Part shown: positions 51,062 through 59,079 of the stretch, one piece after another
Layout: each line of letters starts with the position of its first letter
How positions within the stretch are numbered: the first letter of the stretch is position 1
Source: JAHIQC01 sp964565645
GTDB lineage: Bacteria; Actinomycetota; Coriobacteriia; Anaerosomatales; JAHIQC01
Length of the DNA stretch: 64,000 nt
Assembly: GCA_964565645.1 (NCBI GenBank)
Contig: CAZMFQ010000001.1
Location: forward strand, 186,001-250,000
Direction of reading: 5' to 3'
Notes under the pieces: model-generated
Told to the model about the DNA's origin: nothing
The model's input: only the letters and a program-made list of their open reading frames with translations
Database searches by the model: none
Made by a program: the position numbers and the translations under genes

Positions 51062-52359
51062 AGTCTCGCCCCCCTCTCCATCAGACGATGCTTGGCAAGG
51101 CGGATCAGTTGGACGAGCGGCCTTCTTGTCGGACACACGAACGAGCAGCAGCCGCACTCGATGCAGTCCAGTGCGTGGAAGCGCTCGGTGCCGTCCCAGT
51201 CCGCGCGATTCGCGTATATGCCGATCGAGAACGGCTGCAGGAACATCGGACACGCGTCCGAGCAGCGCCCGCATCGGATACAGGGCTGATCGCCGTTGAC
51301 GCAGGGAGCCACCTCGTCGGCGGAGAGGGCCACAAGCCCTGAGGTCCCCTTCACGACGGGCATGCCGAGATCGGCCACGCCCGTGCCCGTCATCGGCCCG
51401 CCCGCGATCACGCGGCCGACGCCCTCGACGAACCCGGCGGCGTGTGCGACGAGGTCGCGCAGGGGTGTCCCAAGAGGAACAAGGAAGTTGCCCGGCGATG
51501 CGACGCGACCGCTCACCGTCACGACTCGCTCCATCATGGGCTTGCGCAAGCGCACCGCATCCGCCACGGCGGCGGCCGTGCCCACATTCTGAACGAGGGC
51601 GCCGGTGGACGCCGGCAGCTTGCCGTGAGGGACCTCCTTGCCGAGCACCGCGAGGATCAATTGCTTCTCGGCTCCTTGCGGATAGCGTGTGGGGAGCACC
51701 AGCACCTCGACGTCGGCCCCGGCGTGAGCGCGCAGGGCCTCTGCGGCATCGGGTTTGTTGTCCTCGACGCCGATGACGATGCGCTCTGCGCCGACGGTCT
51801 CGGCGATGATCCTCGCTCCGGCGACGACCGATTCGGCGGACTCGAGCATGATCCGGTGGTCGCAGGTCAGGTACGGCTCGCACTCGCACCCGTTGAGGAT
51901 GACGGTGTCGACCGGCATGTCGTGTGGCGGCGTGAGCTTGACGGTCGTCGGGAACGCGGCGCCGCCCAGGCCCACGATCCCGGCGGCGCGCACCATCGCC
52001 CGCGGGTCATCGGCCTCCGGGACCTGGACCCAGGCGTCCCAGTCCTGTTCCGGGTCGGGGACGATCTCCACCACGGTCGAGAACGTGCCCGCCAGCAGGC
52101 GCATCTGCGCCAGCGCGGCGACCTCACCGCTCACCGGGGTGTGGACCGGCGCGCTCACCATCGCATCCACGTCCGCTATGACCTGGCCACGCTCGACGCG
52201 CGCGCCGCGCTCCACGAGCGGCTGGCATGGGGCGCCGAGGTGCTGGCTCACCGGAACATACAGCCGCTCGGGCAGAGGTATCCGCCCTATCTCCCTCGTA
52301 CACGTCGCCTGCTTGCGATCGGACGGATGGATCCCGCCCTTGAACCCGGACTTCGGCAC
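51058..52359 (-). CDS. rnfC: Rnf complex subunit C (NADH-binding Fe-S/flavin subunit)
   Basis: Peripheral cytosolic subunit that reduces NAD+ in the forward Rnf direction. The 433 aa protein has an N-terminal RnfC barrel-sandwich (GGIHPSDRKQAT), a flavin/NAD-binding region (GIVGLGGAAFPTTVKL, ILNGCECEPYLTCDHRIM), SLBB, and two C-terminal 4Fe-4S motifs (CIRCGRCSDACPMFLQP and CIECGCCSFVCPTRRPL). The start is GTG with AAGGAAGG about 7 nt upstream. It begins 108 nt after the hydrogenase large subunit on the same strand. That gap shows no convincing promoter or terminator. Confidence 0.95.
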   Translation of the reverse strand: MPKSGFKGGIHPSDRKQATCTREIGRIPLPERLYVPVSQHLGAPCQPLVERGARVERGQVIADVDAMVSAPVHTPVSGEVAALAQMRLLAGTFSTVVEIVPDPEQDWDAWVQVPEADDPRAMVRAAGIVGLGGAAFPTTVKLTPPHDMPVDTVILNGCECEPYLTCDHRIMLESAESVVAGARIIAETVGAERIVIGVEDNKPDAAEALRAHAGADVEVLVLPTRYPQGAEKQLILAVLGKEVPHGKLPASTGALVQNVGTAAAVADAVRLRKPMMERVVTVSGRVASPGNFLVPLGTPLRDLVAHAAGFVEGVGRVIAGGPMTGTGVADLGMPVVKGTSGLVALSADEVAPCVNGDQPCIRCGRCSDACPMFLQPFSIGIYANRADWDGTERFHALDCIECGCCSFVCPTRRPLVQLIRLAKHRLMERGARL

Positions 52360-52467
52360 GCCGTGGCCTTCCTTGATCGGATACGTGCAGGTTTCAGGTC
52401 ACGTTCTACCAAGTACGACGTATTCCTGCCGCCATCTTCCCACGTGCCCGCAAAGGGCGCGAACGAG

Positions 52468-53730
52468 CTAGTGGACGGAGCACGACAGGCACGGATCGTA
52501 CGCCCGCACGAGGCGCTCGATGGCCAGAACGAACTCCTCCCGGGGTAGCTCGACCACGGAGGGCGCGAAGGCCCGCATGTCCGCGTCGAGATTGGCGAGG
52601 TTCTGAGCGGTCGGCGTGATGACGTCACCGGCGGTTATGAGCCCGTCGTCGTCGATGGTGTAGCCATGATAGAGAGTGCCTCTCGGCGCCTCGGTCGCTG
52701 CGCGGCCGGTACCGGCGGCGATGCGGAACGGAACCGGTTCGACGCTCCCGCCCATCTCAAGGAGCCGTCCGATGTATCCCGCACACCGCTCGGCGGCGTC
52801 TATGAGCTCGACGGCCTGGCAGAGGTTGTTCATGAAGGGATTGCGTGATGGAACCGACAGGCCGGTCGCAGCGAGTGCCCTCGCGGCAGCCGGTGTGAGC
52901 ATGGAGCGTCCGAGATCGATCCTCGGCAGCGCACCGACCATGAACGTCCGCCCGCCCACGGTCGAATGCTTCGCATTGCTGTGACCGACCACGATCTCCT
53001 CGATGAACTCCCTGTACTCGCTCACCGGGCGCCTCCACCCCGCGTCCAGTGCTGCGGTCTGGCCGTCGTAGATCGCGTAATCGTCATCGGCGACCAGAGC
53101 GAGCATCTCTCCAGCGGTCTCAAACTCGTACTCGTCGAAGGAGCCGAAGAGGTCGACCGTGGCCGCTGCGTCAGCCGCCGCCGCCTGAAGCGCACTCCGG
53201 AAGCCCTCGAGCGCCGCCGGCGCGGGCTCGCTGGTGAAGCCGCCGATGACCGCGGTGACGGGATGGACCGGACGGCCGCCGATCAGTGCCGTGAGGTCGT
53301 TGCCGAGCTTCTTGATGCGCAGAGCGCGCTCGACGACCTCCGGGTGCGTGTCCGCAAGCGGGAAGACGCTCGGCAGCCCGACGTAGTCCGGCGCGGCGAG
53401 GAGATACAGGTGTGTCGCGTGGTTCTGCAGGTAGCTGCCGTAGACCAGCAACTTGCGCATCACCGTGGTGCGCTCAGAGACCTCGACGCCCATCGCGGCC
53501 TCAAGGGCCTTGATGGATGTCAGCATGTGGTTCGGGGAGCATATACCGCAGATCCGGCTCGTGATCAGAGGCGCCTCGTCAAAGCGTCTGCCCACCACCA
53601 TGGATTCGAAGTATCGCGCGGGCTCGATGACATCCATGCGGATGTCGCGCACCTCGCCCGCCTCGACATCGACGGTGATGGTCCCGTGTCCCTCGATACG
53701 TGCGACGTGTTCGACAGTGAGAGTGCTCAT
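52468..53730 (-). CDS. hydA: [NiFe] hydrogenase large (alpha) subunit, group 3b type, no C-terminal extension
   Basis: Catalytic subunit that holds the Ni-Fe(CN)2CO centre. The 420 aa protein has L1 RIC61GIC64SPNH and L2 DPC414LSC417SVH, so all four Ni-ligand cysteines are present. The L2 form matches cytosolic NADP-linked (group 3b, sulfhydrogenase-like) enzymes. The coding region stops exactly at the L2 histidine (CAC then TAG), so there is no C-terminal peptide for a maturation protease to remove. The ATG at 53730 overlaps the small-subunit stop. Maturation hyp genes are not in the window. Confidence 0.95.
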   Translation of the reverse strand: MSTLTVEHVARIEGHGTITVDVEAGEVRDIRMDVIEPARYFESMVVGRRFDEAPLITSRICGICSPNHMLTSIKALEAAMGVEVSERTTVMRKLLVYGSYLQNHATHLYLLAAPDYVGLPSVFPLADTHPEVVERALRIKKLGNDLTALIGGRPVHPVTAVIGGFTSEPAPAALEGFRSALQAAAADAAATVDLFGSFDEYEFETAGEMLALVADDDYAIYDGQTAALDAGWRRPVSEYREFIEEIVVGHSNAKHSTVGGRTFMVGALPRIDLGRSMLTPAAARALAATGLSVPSRNPFMNNLCQAVELIDAAERCAGYIGRLLEMGGSVEPVPFRIAAGTGRAATEAPRGTLYHGYTIDDDGLITAGDVITPTAQNLANLDADMRAFAPSVVELPREEFVLAIERLVRAYDPCLSCSVH

Positions 53731-54476
53731 CGGCTGAATGCCTCCTCGAGGGTGTTGTAGAGACTCGCTCGCGCCATGAGTTCCTCGCGGGTCACACCGC
53801 GCTCCGCGAGCAGGAGGAGCGCGGACTCGAGGTTCGCGTCCTCGGCCAGTCCTCGGCAGCCGGTACACGGCCGGCCGAGGGTGATGCACTTCGCATCGCA
53901 TCCGGTGCGCGTGAGGACGCCGAGGCAGACCTGACCTCGCTCATAGAAGCAGATGTTCTCCTTGGTCTTGCAGACCGCGCACATCGGTTCACGCGGCGTG
54001 CGGTCCGACAGGCCCTGAAGGGCCCGAGACAACACGTGCGTGAACTCGGACATGTCGATCGGACAACCCGGCACACGATAGTCGACGTCGATGACCGCGG
54101 TGACCGGCATGGGCGTGATCCGTCCGCAGGCGACCGCAGCCCCGTCAGCACCGTAGACGCAACCGTAGTGGTCCTCGAGTTCGCCGGCCGTCGCGAGCGC
54201 AGGGATCCCTCCGGTGATGGCGCACGCGCCTATCGCTATCACGGCAGCGGCGGTCGCCCGGACGCGCTTGAGCAGTTCCACGTGCTCCCCCGTCGTCGCC
54301 GCTCCCTCGATGATGGCGACGTCGTACTCGGAGGGCATGTGTCCGCTACTCGCGAGCTGCCAGTAGGAGAGCTCGATCCTTCCGAGCACGTCCAGAAGCT
54401 CGTTCTCGATGTTCGTCATCTGGACCTGACAGCCGAAATCACTTGCCAGCCCGATGACCACAACGCGCGGCGCCAT
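53727..54476 (-). CDS. hydD: [NiFe] hydrogenase small (delta) subunit, group 3b type
   Basis: Electron-transfer subunit that carries the clusters next to the active site. The 249 aa protein matches the sulfhydrogenase delta / NADH-ubiquinone 20 kDa fold. Where this family normally has CxxC near the N-terminus, the sequence reads SD13FGC16Q, so Asp13 stands in for the first cysteine. C84 (IGACAITGG) and C138 (VPGCP) would complete the proximal cluster. The C-terminal half has eight cysteines (C166, C169, C176, C184, C193, C197, C204, C207) for two further clusters. It starts directly after the hydG stop. Confidence 0.93.
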   Translation of the reverse strand: MAPRVVVIGLASDFGCQVQMTNIENELLDVLGRIELSYWQLASSGHMPSEYDVAIIEGAATTGEHVELLKRVRATAAAVIAIGACAITGGIPALATAGELEDHYGCVYGADGAAVACGRITPMPVTAVIDVDYRVPGCPIDMSEFTHVLSRALQGLSDRTPREPMCAVCKTKENICFYERGQVCLGVLTRTGCDAKCITLGRPCTGCRGLAEDANLESALLLLAERGVTREELMARASLYNTLEEAFSR

Positions 54477-55328
54477 CTATATCGCCTCCTGCAGGTTCAT
54501 GGCTTCCCAGTAGTTGAAGACCGGGCCGTCGATGCAGGCGTACTGATGACCCACGCCGCAGTGTCCGCACTTCCCGATGCCGCACTTCATGCGCCGCTCG
54601 AAACTCACGTAGATCTTGTCGGCGTCCATGCCCTTCTTGCGCATCTCATCGATGACGAAGCGGTACATGACCGGCGGTCCGCAGATGGCGCCGTAGGTGC
54701 TCGCAGGATCCACGTCGATCATCTCGAACAACCGCGTGACCCGGCCCACCTCGTCGTGCCAGGTCTCGTCCGGCTCGTCGACGGTGAGGATGAGTTCGAA
54801 ATCGTCGCGGTGCTTCCACATGTCGAACTGATACCTGAACAGGATCTCGCTCGGATGCTTCGCGCCATAGAGGATCGTCACCTTGCCGAAGTCGTGACGG
54901 TCGTCATGGATGTGGTTGATCAACGACTTCAAAGGCGCGATGCCCAACCCGCCGGCCACGAGCAGCATGTCGTGGCCCTTCATCTCCTGGAACGGGAACC
55001 CGCGCCCGAACGGACCGCGCAGACCCACGATGTCACCGCACTGCTTCGCATGCAGCGCGCCGGTCACGTCGCCGGCATTGCGCACACACAGTTCGATGAA
55101 GCCCTGTTTGCTGGGCGCCGAGGAGATGGATATGGGCGCCTCACCGACACCGAAGAGCGAGAGTTCCACAAACTGCCCCGAGGAGAACTGGAACGCCTCC
55201 CTGACTTCCTCATCGATGATCCGCAGTTCGAAGAGCTTCTCATTGTCCGTCAGATCCATGATCGACGTGATACGCGCCGGCCACGGACGATACGGGTTCG
55301 CCTCGAGCCTGGACTTGACCGGCATCAT
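54477..55328 (-). CDS. hydG: Hydrogenase gamma subunit, FAD/NAD(P)-binding
   Basis: Ferredoxin-NADP reductase-like subunit that passes electrons between NAD(P)H and the hydrogenase. The 283 aa protein has an FAD-binding barrel (SGQFVELSLFGVGEAPISIS), a nucleotide-binding domain (LLVAGGLGIAPLKSLI, ICGPPVMYRFV), and a C-terminal [2Fe-2S] site (MKCGIGKCGHCGVGHQYACIDGP). The ATG at 55328 overlaps the hydB stop (ATGA). Position between hydB and hydD matches Pyrococcus furiosus hydrogenase I order. NADPH rather than NADH as partner is inferred from the family. Confidence 0.94.
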   Translation of the reverse strand: MMPVKSRLEANPYRPWPARITSIMDLTDNEKLFELRIIDEEVREAFQFSSGQFVELSLFGVGEAPISISSAPSKQGFIELCVRNAGDVTGALHAKQCGDIVGLRGPFGRGFPFQEMKGHDMLLVAGGLGIAPLKSLINHIHDDRHDFGKVTILYGAKHPSEILFRYQFDMWKHRDDFELILTVDEPDETWHDEVGRVTRLFEMIDVDPASTYGAICGPPVMYRFVIDEMRKKGMDADKIYVSFERRMKCGIGKCGHCGVGHQYACIDGPVFNYWEAMNLQEAI

Positions 55329-56350
55329 TCGGCGACACCTCCCATCTCGAGCGCGGTGACGACCTCGCGCGGGCTGATCCCGGCAAGACACGCACGGGCA
55401 CAGCGACCGCAGCCCACACACAACACCCGCTCGAACTTGGACAGGTAGCCCCACTGCTTGTGGTAGTAGCGATACTTGACGCGGCTGGCGCGGGTGTCGC
55501 GGAAGTTCTGTCCATGCGCGACCGCAGCGAACTCGGTGAACTGGCATGAGTCCCATGTGCGGACACGCGTCCCCGTCTTGCCGTCGGCCTCTAGCCTGTC
55601 GGTCACATCGAAGCAGTAGCACGTCGGGCAGACCATGGAGCACGCACCGCAACTCAGGCACCGCTCACCCAGCCGGTCCCACAGCTCATCGTCGAACTTG
55701 GCGTCGAGCAGCAGGGGCAGCTGCGAGGTGTCGAGGTCTTGCGCGAACGACTGCTTGAAGGCGCGTGTGCGTGCCTGGAACGCCGCCGTGTCCTCATCGC
55801 TGGCGTCACGGGTCTGCACGAACTCATCAAGGAGTTCCGCACCCTTCACGGAGCGCACCGAGACGAAGTAGCGGTCGCCCAGGTCGGTGAGGAAGATATC
55901 GAAGCCCCAGTGGACCTCATCTGTGCCCCAGGCGTTGCAGAAGCACTGATCAGTCGGATCGCACGAGACGCCGACGAGCATCGTGGTCTCGCGCCGGGCC
56001 CGGTAGTAGGGATCCTCGTACTCACCCATGAACACGTTATCCATCAGCATGAGCGCGTTGATATCGCAGGGATGCAATCCGAAGATGACACGAGGGGCAG
56101 CGTAGACCTCGTCGTCGACGACCTCGTTGTCCGCAACCCGGAAGCGCATCATCTGTTCCTCGGGCGGGAAGAAGAGCTTCTTCGGTGGCAGAAGCGTGGT
56201 GTCGTAGTCGAGTCTGAGGTCCTCGGGCCGATCGATACGGTCGAACGTGAAGCGGTCCCCTTTGGCCACCGGTCCGATGACCTCGAACCCTTTGGACAAC
56301 CCGACCACCAGATCAGGCAAGTGGCCCTTGTCCATGATGCGGAAGAACAT
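55325..56350 (-). CDS. hydB: Hydrogenase beta subunit, 4Fe-4S dicluster
   Basis: First gene of the hydrogenase operon; an iron-sulfur subunit that bridges the flavoprotein and external electron carriers. The 341 aa protein has HPCDINALMLMDNVFMG and SCDPTDQCFCNAWG, followed by two 4Fe-4S motifs (CLSCGACSMVCPTCYCFD and CVGCGRCARACLAGISP). This matches HydB of group 3b hydrogenases and anaerobic sulfite reductase A-like proteins. AAGGGGA lies 6 nt before the ATG. The 110 nt upstream contains the ndk terminator but no promoter I can place with confidence. Confidence 0.93.
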   Translation of the reverse strand: MFFRIMDKGHLPDLVVGLSKGFEVIGPVAKGDRFTFDRIDRPEDLRLDYDTTLLPPKKLFFPPEEQMMRFRVADNEVVDDEVYAAPRVIFGLHPCDINALMLMDNVFMGEYEDPYYRARRETTMLVGVSCDPTDQCFCNAWGTDEVHWGFDIFLTDLGDRYFVSVRSVKGAELLDEFVQTRDASDEDTAAFQARTRAFKQSFAQDLDTSQLPLLLDAKFDDELWDRLGERCLSCGACSMVCPTCYCFDVTDRLEADGKTGTRVRTWDSCQFTEFAAVAHGQNFRDTRASRVKYRYYHKQWGYLSKFERVLCVGCGRCARACLAGISPREVVTALEMGGVAE

Positions 56351-56423
56351 GTTTTCCCCTTACTCCCGGCAGAGAAGGACACCGCGGACACCGGCCGCGG
56401 GACGTACGTGTGGGTCAGGATAC

Positions 56424-56450
56424 GAAAGAGGCGGGCCAGGCGCCCGCCTC
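56424..56450 (-). terminator. ndk terminator
   Basis: A perfect 9-bp stem GAGGCGGGC/GCCCGCCTC with a 5-nt loop is followed on the minus strand by TTTCGTAT. It begins 10 nt after the ndk stop and separates ndk from the hydrogenase operon. Confidence 0.7.
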
Positions 56451-56460
56451 CTCACAGTGT

Positions 56461-56865
56461 CTACGCTCCGAAGAAGATCTCGATCTCCCGACGGGCGGAT
56501 TCCGGCGAATCCGAACCATGGACGACGTTGGCATCGACGACCAGTCCGAAATCACCCCGGATCGTGCCCGGCGCAGCGTCACGAGGATTCGTGGCGCCCA
56601 TGAGCTTGCGGCAGACCATCACGGCCTCGGGACCGGCCAGGACCATCTTCACGACGGGGCCGGAGGTGATGTACTCCACGAGTCCCTCGTAGAACGGCTT
56701 GCCCTCATGCTCCGCATAGTTGGCTGCGGCCTGTTCGCGGGTCACCAGGCCCAGCTCGAGGCGCTCGATCTGCAATCCGGTGTCCTCGAACCGCTGGATG
56801 ATCGGCGCAATCAGCCCTCGCTTGACGGCATCCGGCTTGATCATGATGTACGTACGCTGATCCAC
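56461..56865 (-). CDS. ndk: Nucleoside diphosphate kinase
   Basis: Equilibrates NTP and dNTP pools by a phosphohistidine ping-pong mechanism. The 134 aa protein starts VDQRTYIMIKPDAVKRGL and has KPFYEGLVEYITSGPVVKMVL and GTIRGDFG. The active-site histidine lies in ANVVHGSDSPESARREI. The start is GTG with AAAGGA upstream; the frame open to 57141 is a shadow of the TPR gene. It is 38 nt after the TPR gene and has its own terminator. Confidence 0.97.
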   Translation of the reverse strand: MDQRTYIMIKPDAVKRGLIAPIIQRFEDTGLQIERLELGLVTREQAAANYAEHEGKPFYEGLVEYITSGPVVKMVLAGPEAVMVCRKLMGATNPRDAAPGTIRGDFGLVVDANVVHGSDSPESARREIEIFFGA

Positions 56866-56903
56866 GTGATTCCTTTCTTTGCCTGTACGTTGCACGACGC
56901 GGC

Positions 56904-58235
56904 TCACTCGCCGTCGTCGGTAGAACCCCAATCGTTCTCGATCCCGCTGACCTTCCAGCCGACCCCTTCCCGAGAAAGGGTGACCGTATAGCGCAACGGC
57001 GCACCGTTGTCCGGAGTGACCGTGACGGCCGCCTTCGAGGTCCTCGCGGAGCGATCGACAGACCCGACCTGGTACTCCTTGATCATCGCCGGGACCTTGG
57101 ACATCTCCTTCTCGACATCGCCCTTGGGAACGGCGACCCAATAGCCGTCGACGGGTTGTCCTTCGGCACGAGCGCCCAACATTCCTTCAACCGTCATGCT
57201 CTGGGTGGGAAACCCGAATCCGGAGAAGTAGGCGGCGGCGAGCACCGAACCCACCAGGAGCACGACCACCACGATCGTCAGGGGCAACTGCCAGGGGTTG
57301 CGGTCGGCCTTCCGGGCCTCGCGCTGTTCCCTGCGGGCCGCACGATCCTGGAGCTTGAGGTCTTCATCCGTGGCGGTGAAGAACGCGGAATCGGGAATCT
57401 CCCCGAACAGCTCGCCCGTGGACGCAGGGTCGCCGACAGGAGGTGTATACGCCAAGACGGGCGTGTCGTCCGCCGAAGCGTCCGGGATGACCGGCGGGAT
57501 CTCGCCCGTCTGCCAGCCATCGATGATCTCTCGTTGCGGACTTGCCGCCGCAGCTATGGAGGCTTCATACGCGGCCACAGCCGCCGGCGCGAGTGAGTGA
57601 CCGTGTAGCTGCGTGGCCTTCTCGAAGGCCTTGACGGCCTCCTTGTGGTCGCCCATGGCATTGAACGCGATCCCCAGGTTCGCAAGGGCCTTGCCACGTC
57701 CCGAGTACGTCTCGAAGCCGAGTGCGGCCTTGTATGCCTCGATCGCGTCGCCCGGCCGTTCCATCGCCATGAAGCACAGGCCGAGGTTGTTCAGCGCCTT
57801 CCCGGGATCAGGATTGCCCGAATCGAGAGCCGCCTGACGGTACGCCGCGGCGGCCTCCTCATAGCGACCCATCTCCACAAGCGCTCCGGCCATCCCCTGG
57901 AGTGCCTTGTGAGGCGTCGGGTAGTCCGGCTCTTCGGAGGCATCGCGATACTCGTCGACGGCCTCCGCGTAGTCCCCGAGCGCGACGTGCGCGGCCGCGA
58001 GGTTCGCGAGCACGGCGCCCCGCTTGCCGTACAGCTCGTCGCGCAGAGCGTGGCCGTAGACCGTCACTGCGTCTGCGTGACGGCGCAAGCGCATGAGCGA
58101 GTTGCCAGCCATGTGGTACGCGGCGCCATTGCCGTCGTTCCCCCTGCCGGCAGCGGCAAGGAACGTCTTTGCCGCCACGCGATAGTCGCCGGCATCATAT
58201 GCGGCTTTGGCTTCGGAGAAGCGTGCTTCGTCCAA
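56904..58235 (-). CDS. TPR-repeat membrane protein
   Basis: A 443 aa protein of unknown function. Residues 1-215 form about six tetratricopeptide repeats (such as YEEAAAAYRQAALDSGNPDPGKALNNLGL and FNAMGDHKEAVKAFEKATQ). A low-complexity linker follows (about 225-300), then a single membrane helix (LPLTIVVVVLLVGSVLAAAYF, about 320-342), and an extracytosolic C-terminal domain of about 100 residues. The start is TTG with GGAAGG upstream. The TPR part faces the cytosol by the positive-inside rule. It could be a scaffold or a sensor; no partner is obvious. Confidence 0.8.
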   Translation of the reverse strand: MDEARFSEAKAAYDAGDYRVAAKTFLAAAGRGNDGNGAAYHMAGNSLMRLRRHADAVTVYGHALRDELYGKRGAVLANLAAAHVALGDYAEAVDEYRDASEEPDYPTPHKALQGMAGALVEMGRYEEAAAAYRQAALDSGNPDPGKALNNLGLCFMAMERPGDAIEAYKAALGFETYSGRGKALANLGIAFNAMGDHKEAVKAFEKATQLHGHSLAPAAVAAYEASIAAAASPQREIIDGWQTGEIPPVIPDASADDTPVLAYTPPVGDPASTGELFGEIPDSAFFTATDEDLKLQDRAARREQREARKADRNPWQLPLTIVVVVLLVGSVLAAAYFSGFGFPTQSMTVEGMLGARAEGQPVDGYWVAVPKGDVEKEMSKVPAMIKEYQVGSVDRSARTSKAAVTVTPDNGAPLRYTVTLSREGVGWKVSGIENDWGSTDDGE

Positions 58236-58250
58236 GAGGTGGCCTTCCGG

Positions 58251-58904
58251 CTACTGGTCGGCGTTCTCGATGCTGACGGAGGTCATGACATCGCCTGCCG
58301 TGATCGCCCTGACGACGTCCATGCCCTCGGTCACCTGACCGAACACGGTGTAGTTGCCGTCGAGGAACGGCTGCGGACCGAGACAGATGTAGAACTGCGA
58401 ACCGGCCGAGTCGGGATCCTGCGAACGCGCCATGGCCACGGTCCCGTCCAGGTGCTGGCGGGCGTTGAATTCGGCCTTGAGCCTGTAGCCCGGTCCGCCC
58501 TTGCCCACCATGGGATCGTCGTTCTTGGACAGCGGATCGCCGCCCTGGACCACGAACCCGGGTTCGACCCGATGGAACTTGGTTCCGTCATAGAAGCCCT
58601 TCTGGGCGAGTTCGATGAACGCCGCGACCGTGTTGGGCGCGTCCTGGGCGTAGAACTCGAACTTGATGGTCCCCTTCGAGGTCTCGATGACCGCGACTTC
58701 CTTGCCGTTGGGCTTGTACTGGGCCGTATACAAGGTCTCCTCCTGTTGGGTCGTGGGAGCAGGCTGGTCGGCCGCGGCCGGCTCGCTCTGCGCTGTGTCA
58801 TCGGAGCCCCGGTCGCCGCCGGAGCACCCCTGGAGAACGAACAGCAGTGCCACGAACGCGAGGGTCAGTGCGAGGAGCGGAAGGTTGAGATGACGTCGTG
58901 ACAT
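58251..58904 (-). CDS. Cyclophilin-type peptidyl-prolyl isomerase, lipoprotein
   Basis: Extracytosolic protein-folding catalyst, 217 aa. The lipobox LQGC with Cys27 shows export and lipid anchoring. A Ser/Thr/Pro/Glu-rich linker precedes a cyclophilin domain (about 65-215), with FYDGTKFHRVEPGFVVQGGDP and GTVAMARSQDPDSAGSQFYICLGPQPFLDGNYTVFG. Arg and Gln residues of the FHR and QF motifs are present, so it should be active. A good promoter lies 66-94 nt upstream of the ATG, divergent from the EF-G-like gene. Confidence 0.94.
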   Translation of the reverse strand: MSRRHLNLPLLALTLAFVALLFVLQGCSGGDRGSDDTAQSEPAAADQPAPTTQQEETLYTAQYKPNGKEVAVIETSKGTIKFEFYAQDAPNTVAAFIELAQKGFYDGTKFHRVEPGFVVQGGDPLSKNDDPMVGKGGPGYRLKAEFNARQHLDGTVAMARSQDPDSAGSQFYICLGPQPFLDGNYTVFGQVTEGMDVVRAITAGDVMTSVSIENADQ

Positions 58905-58969
58905 CAGGCGGGTCCTCCATGGGGTACGAACTGTGAAAGCACGGCCGCCAGAGCCTGCGGCAGGTTGTC

Positions 58970-58998
58970 ATTCTATCAGTGTGGACTCGCCCTGATAA
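58970..58998 (-). promoter_or_regulatory. Promoter of the cyclophilin lipoprotein gene
   Basis: Minus-strand TTATCA (58993-58998), 17-nt spacer, TAGAAT (58970-58975), preceded by TGA as an extended -10. The leader to the ATG at 58904 is about 60 nt. Confidence 0.65.
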
Positions 58999-59008
58999 GG
59001 AGTATGCT
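58982..59008 (+). promoter_or_regulatory. Possible promoter of the EF-G-like gene
   Basis: Plus-strand TGGACT (58982-58987), a short 15-nt spacer, and TATGCT (59003-59008), overlapping the divergent cyclophilin promoter. It is weak, but it is the only candidate in the gap. Confidence 0.3.
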
Positions 59009-59079
59009 AGCCGTGTGTCGGCTCCGTCCGCCGCACAATGGGGTGCGGTGGTCACTTGGCGGCTCGACCCGAGGAGGAG

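Noticed and set aside
52360..52467. Separate promoter or redox-regulator site for rnf in the hydA-rnfC gap
   Set aside because: No -35/-10 pair with acceptable spacing and no convincing Rex or FNR palindrome was found, so I treat the hydrogenase and Rnf genes as a probable single unit without claiming a site.
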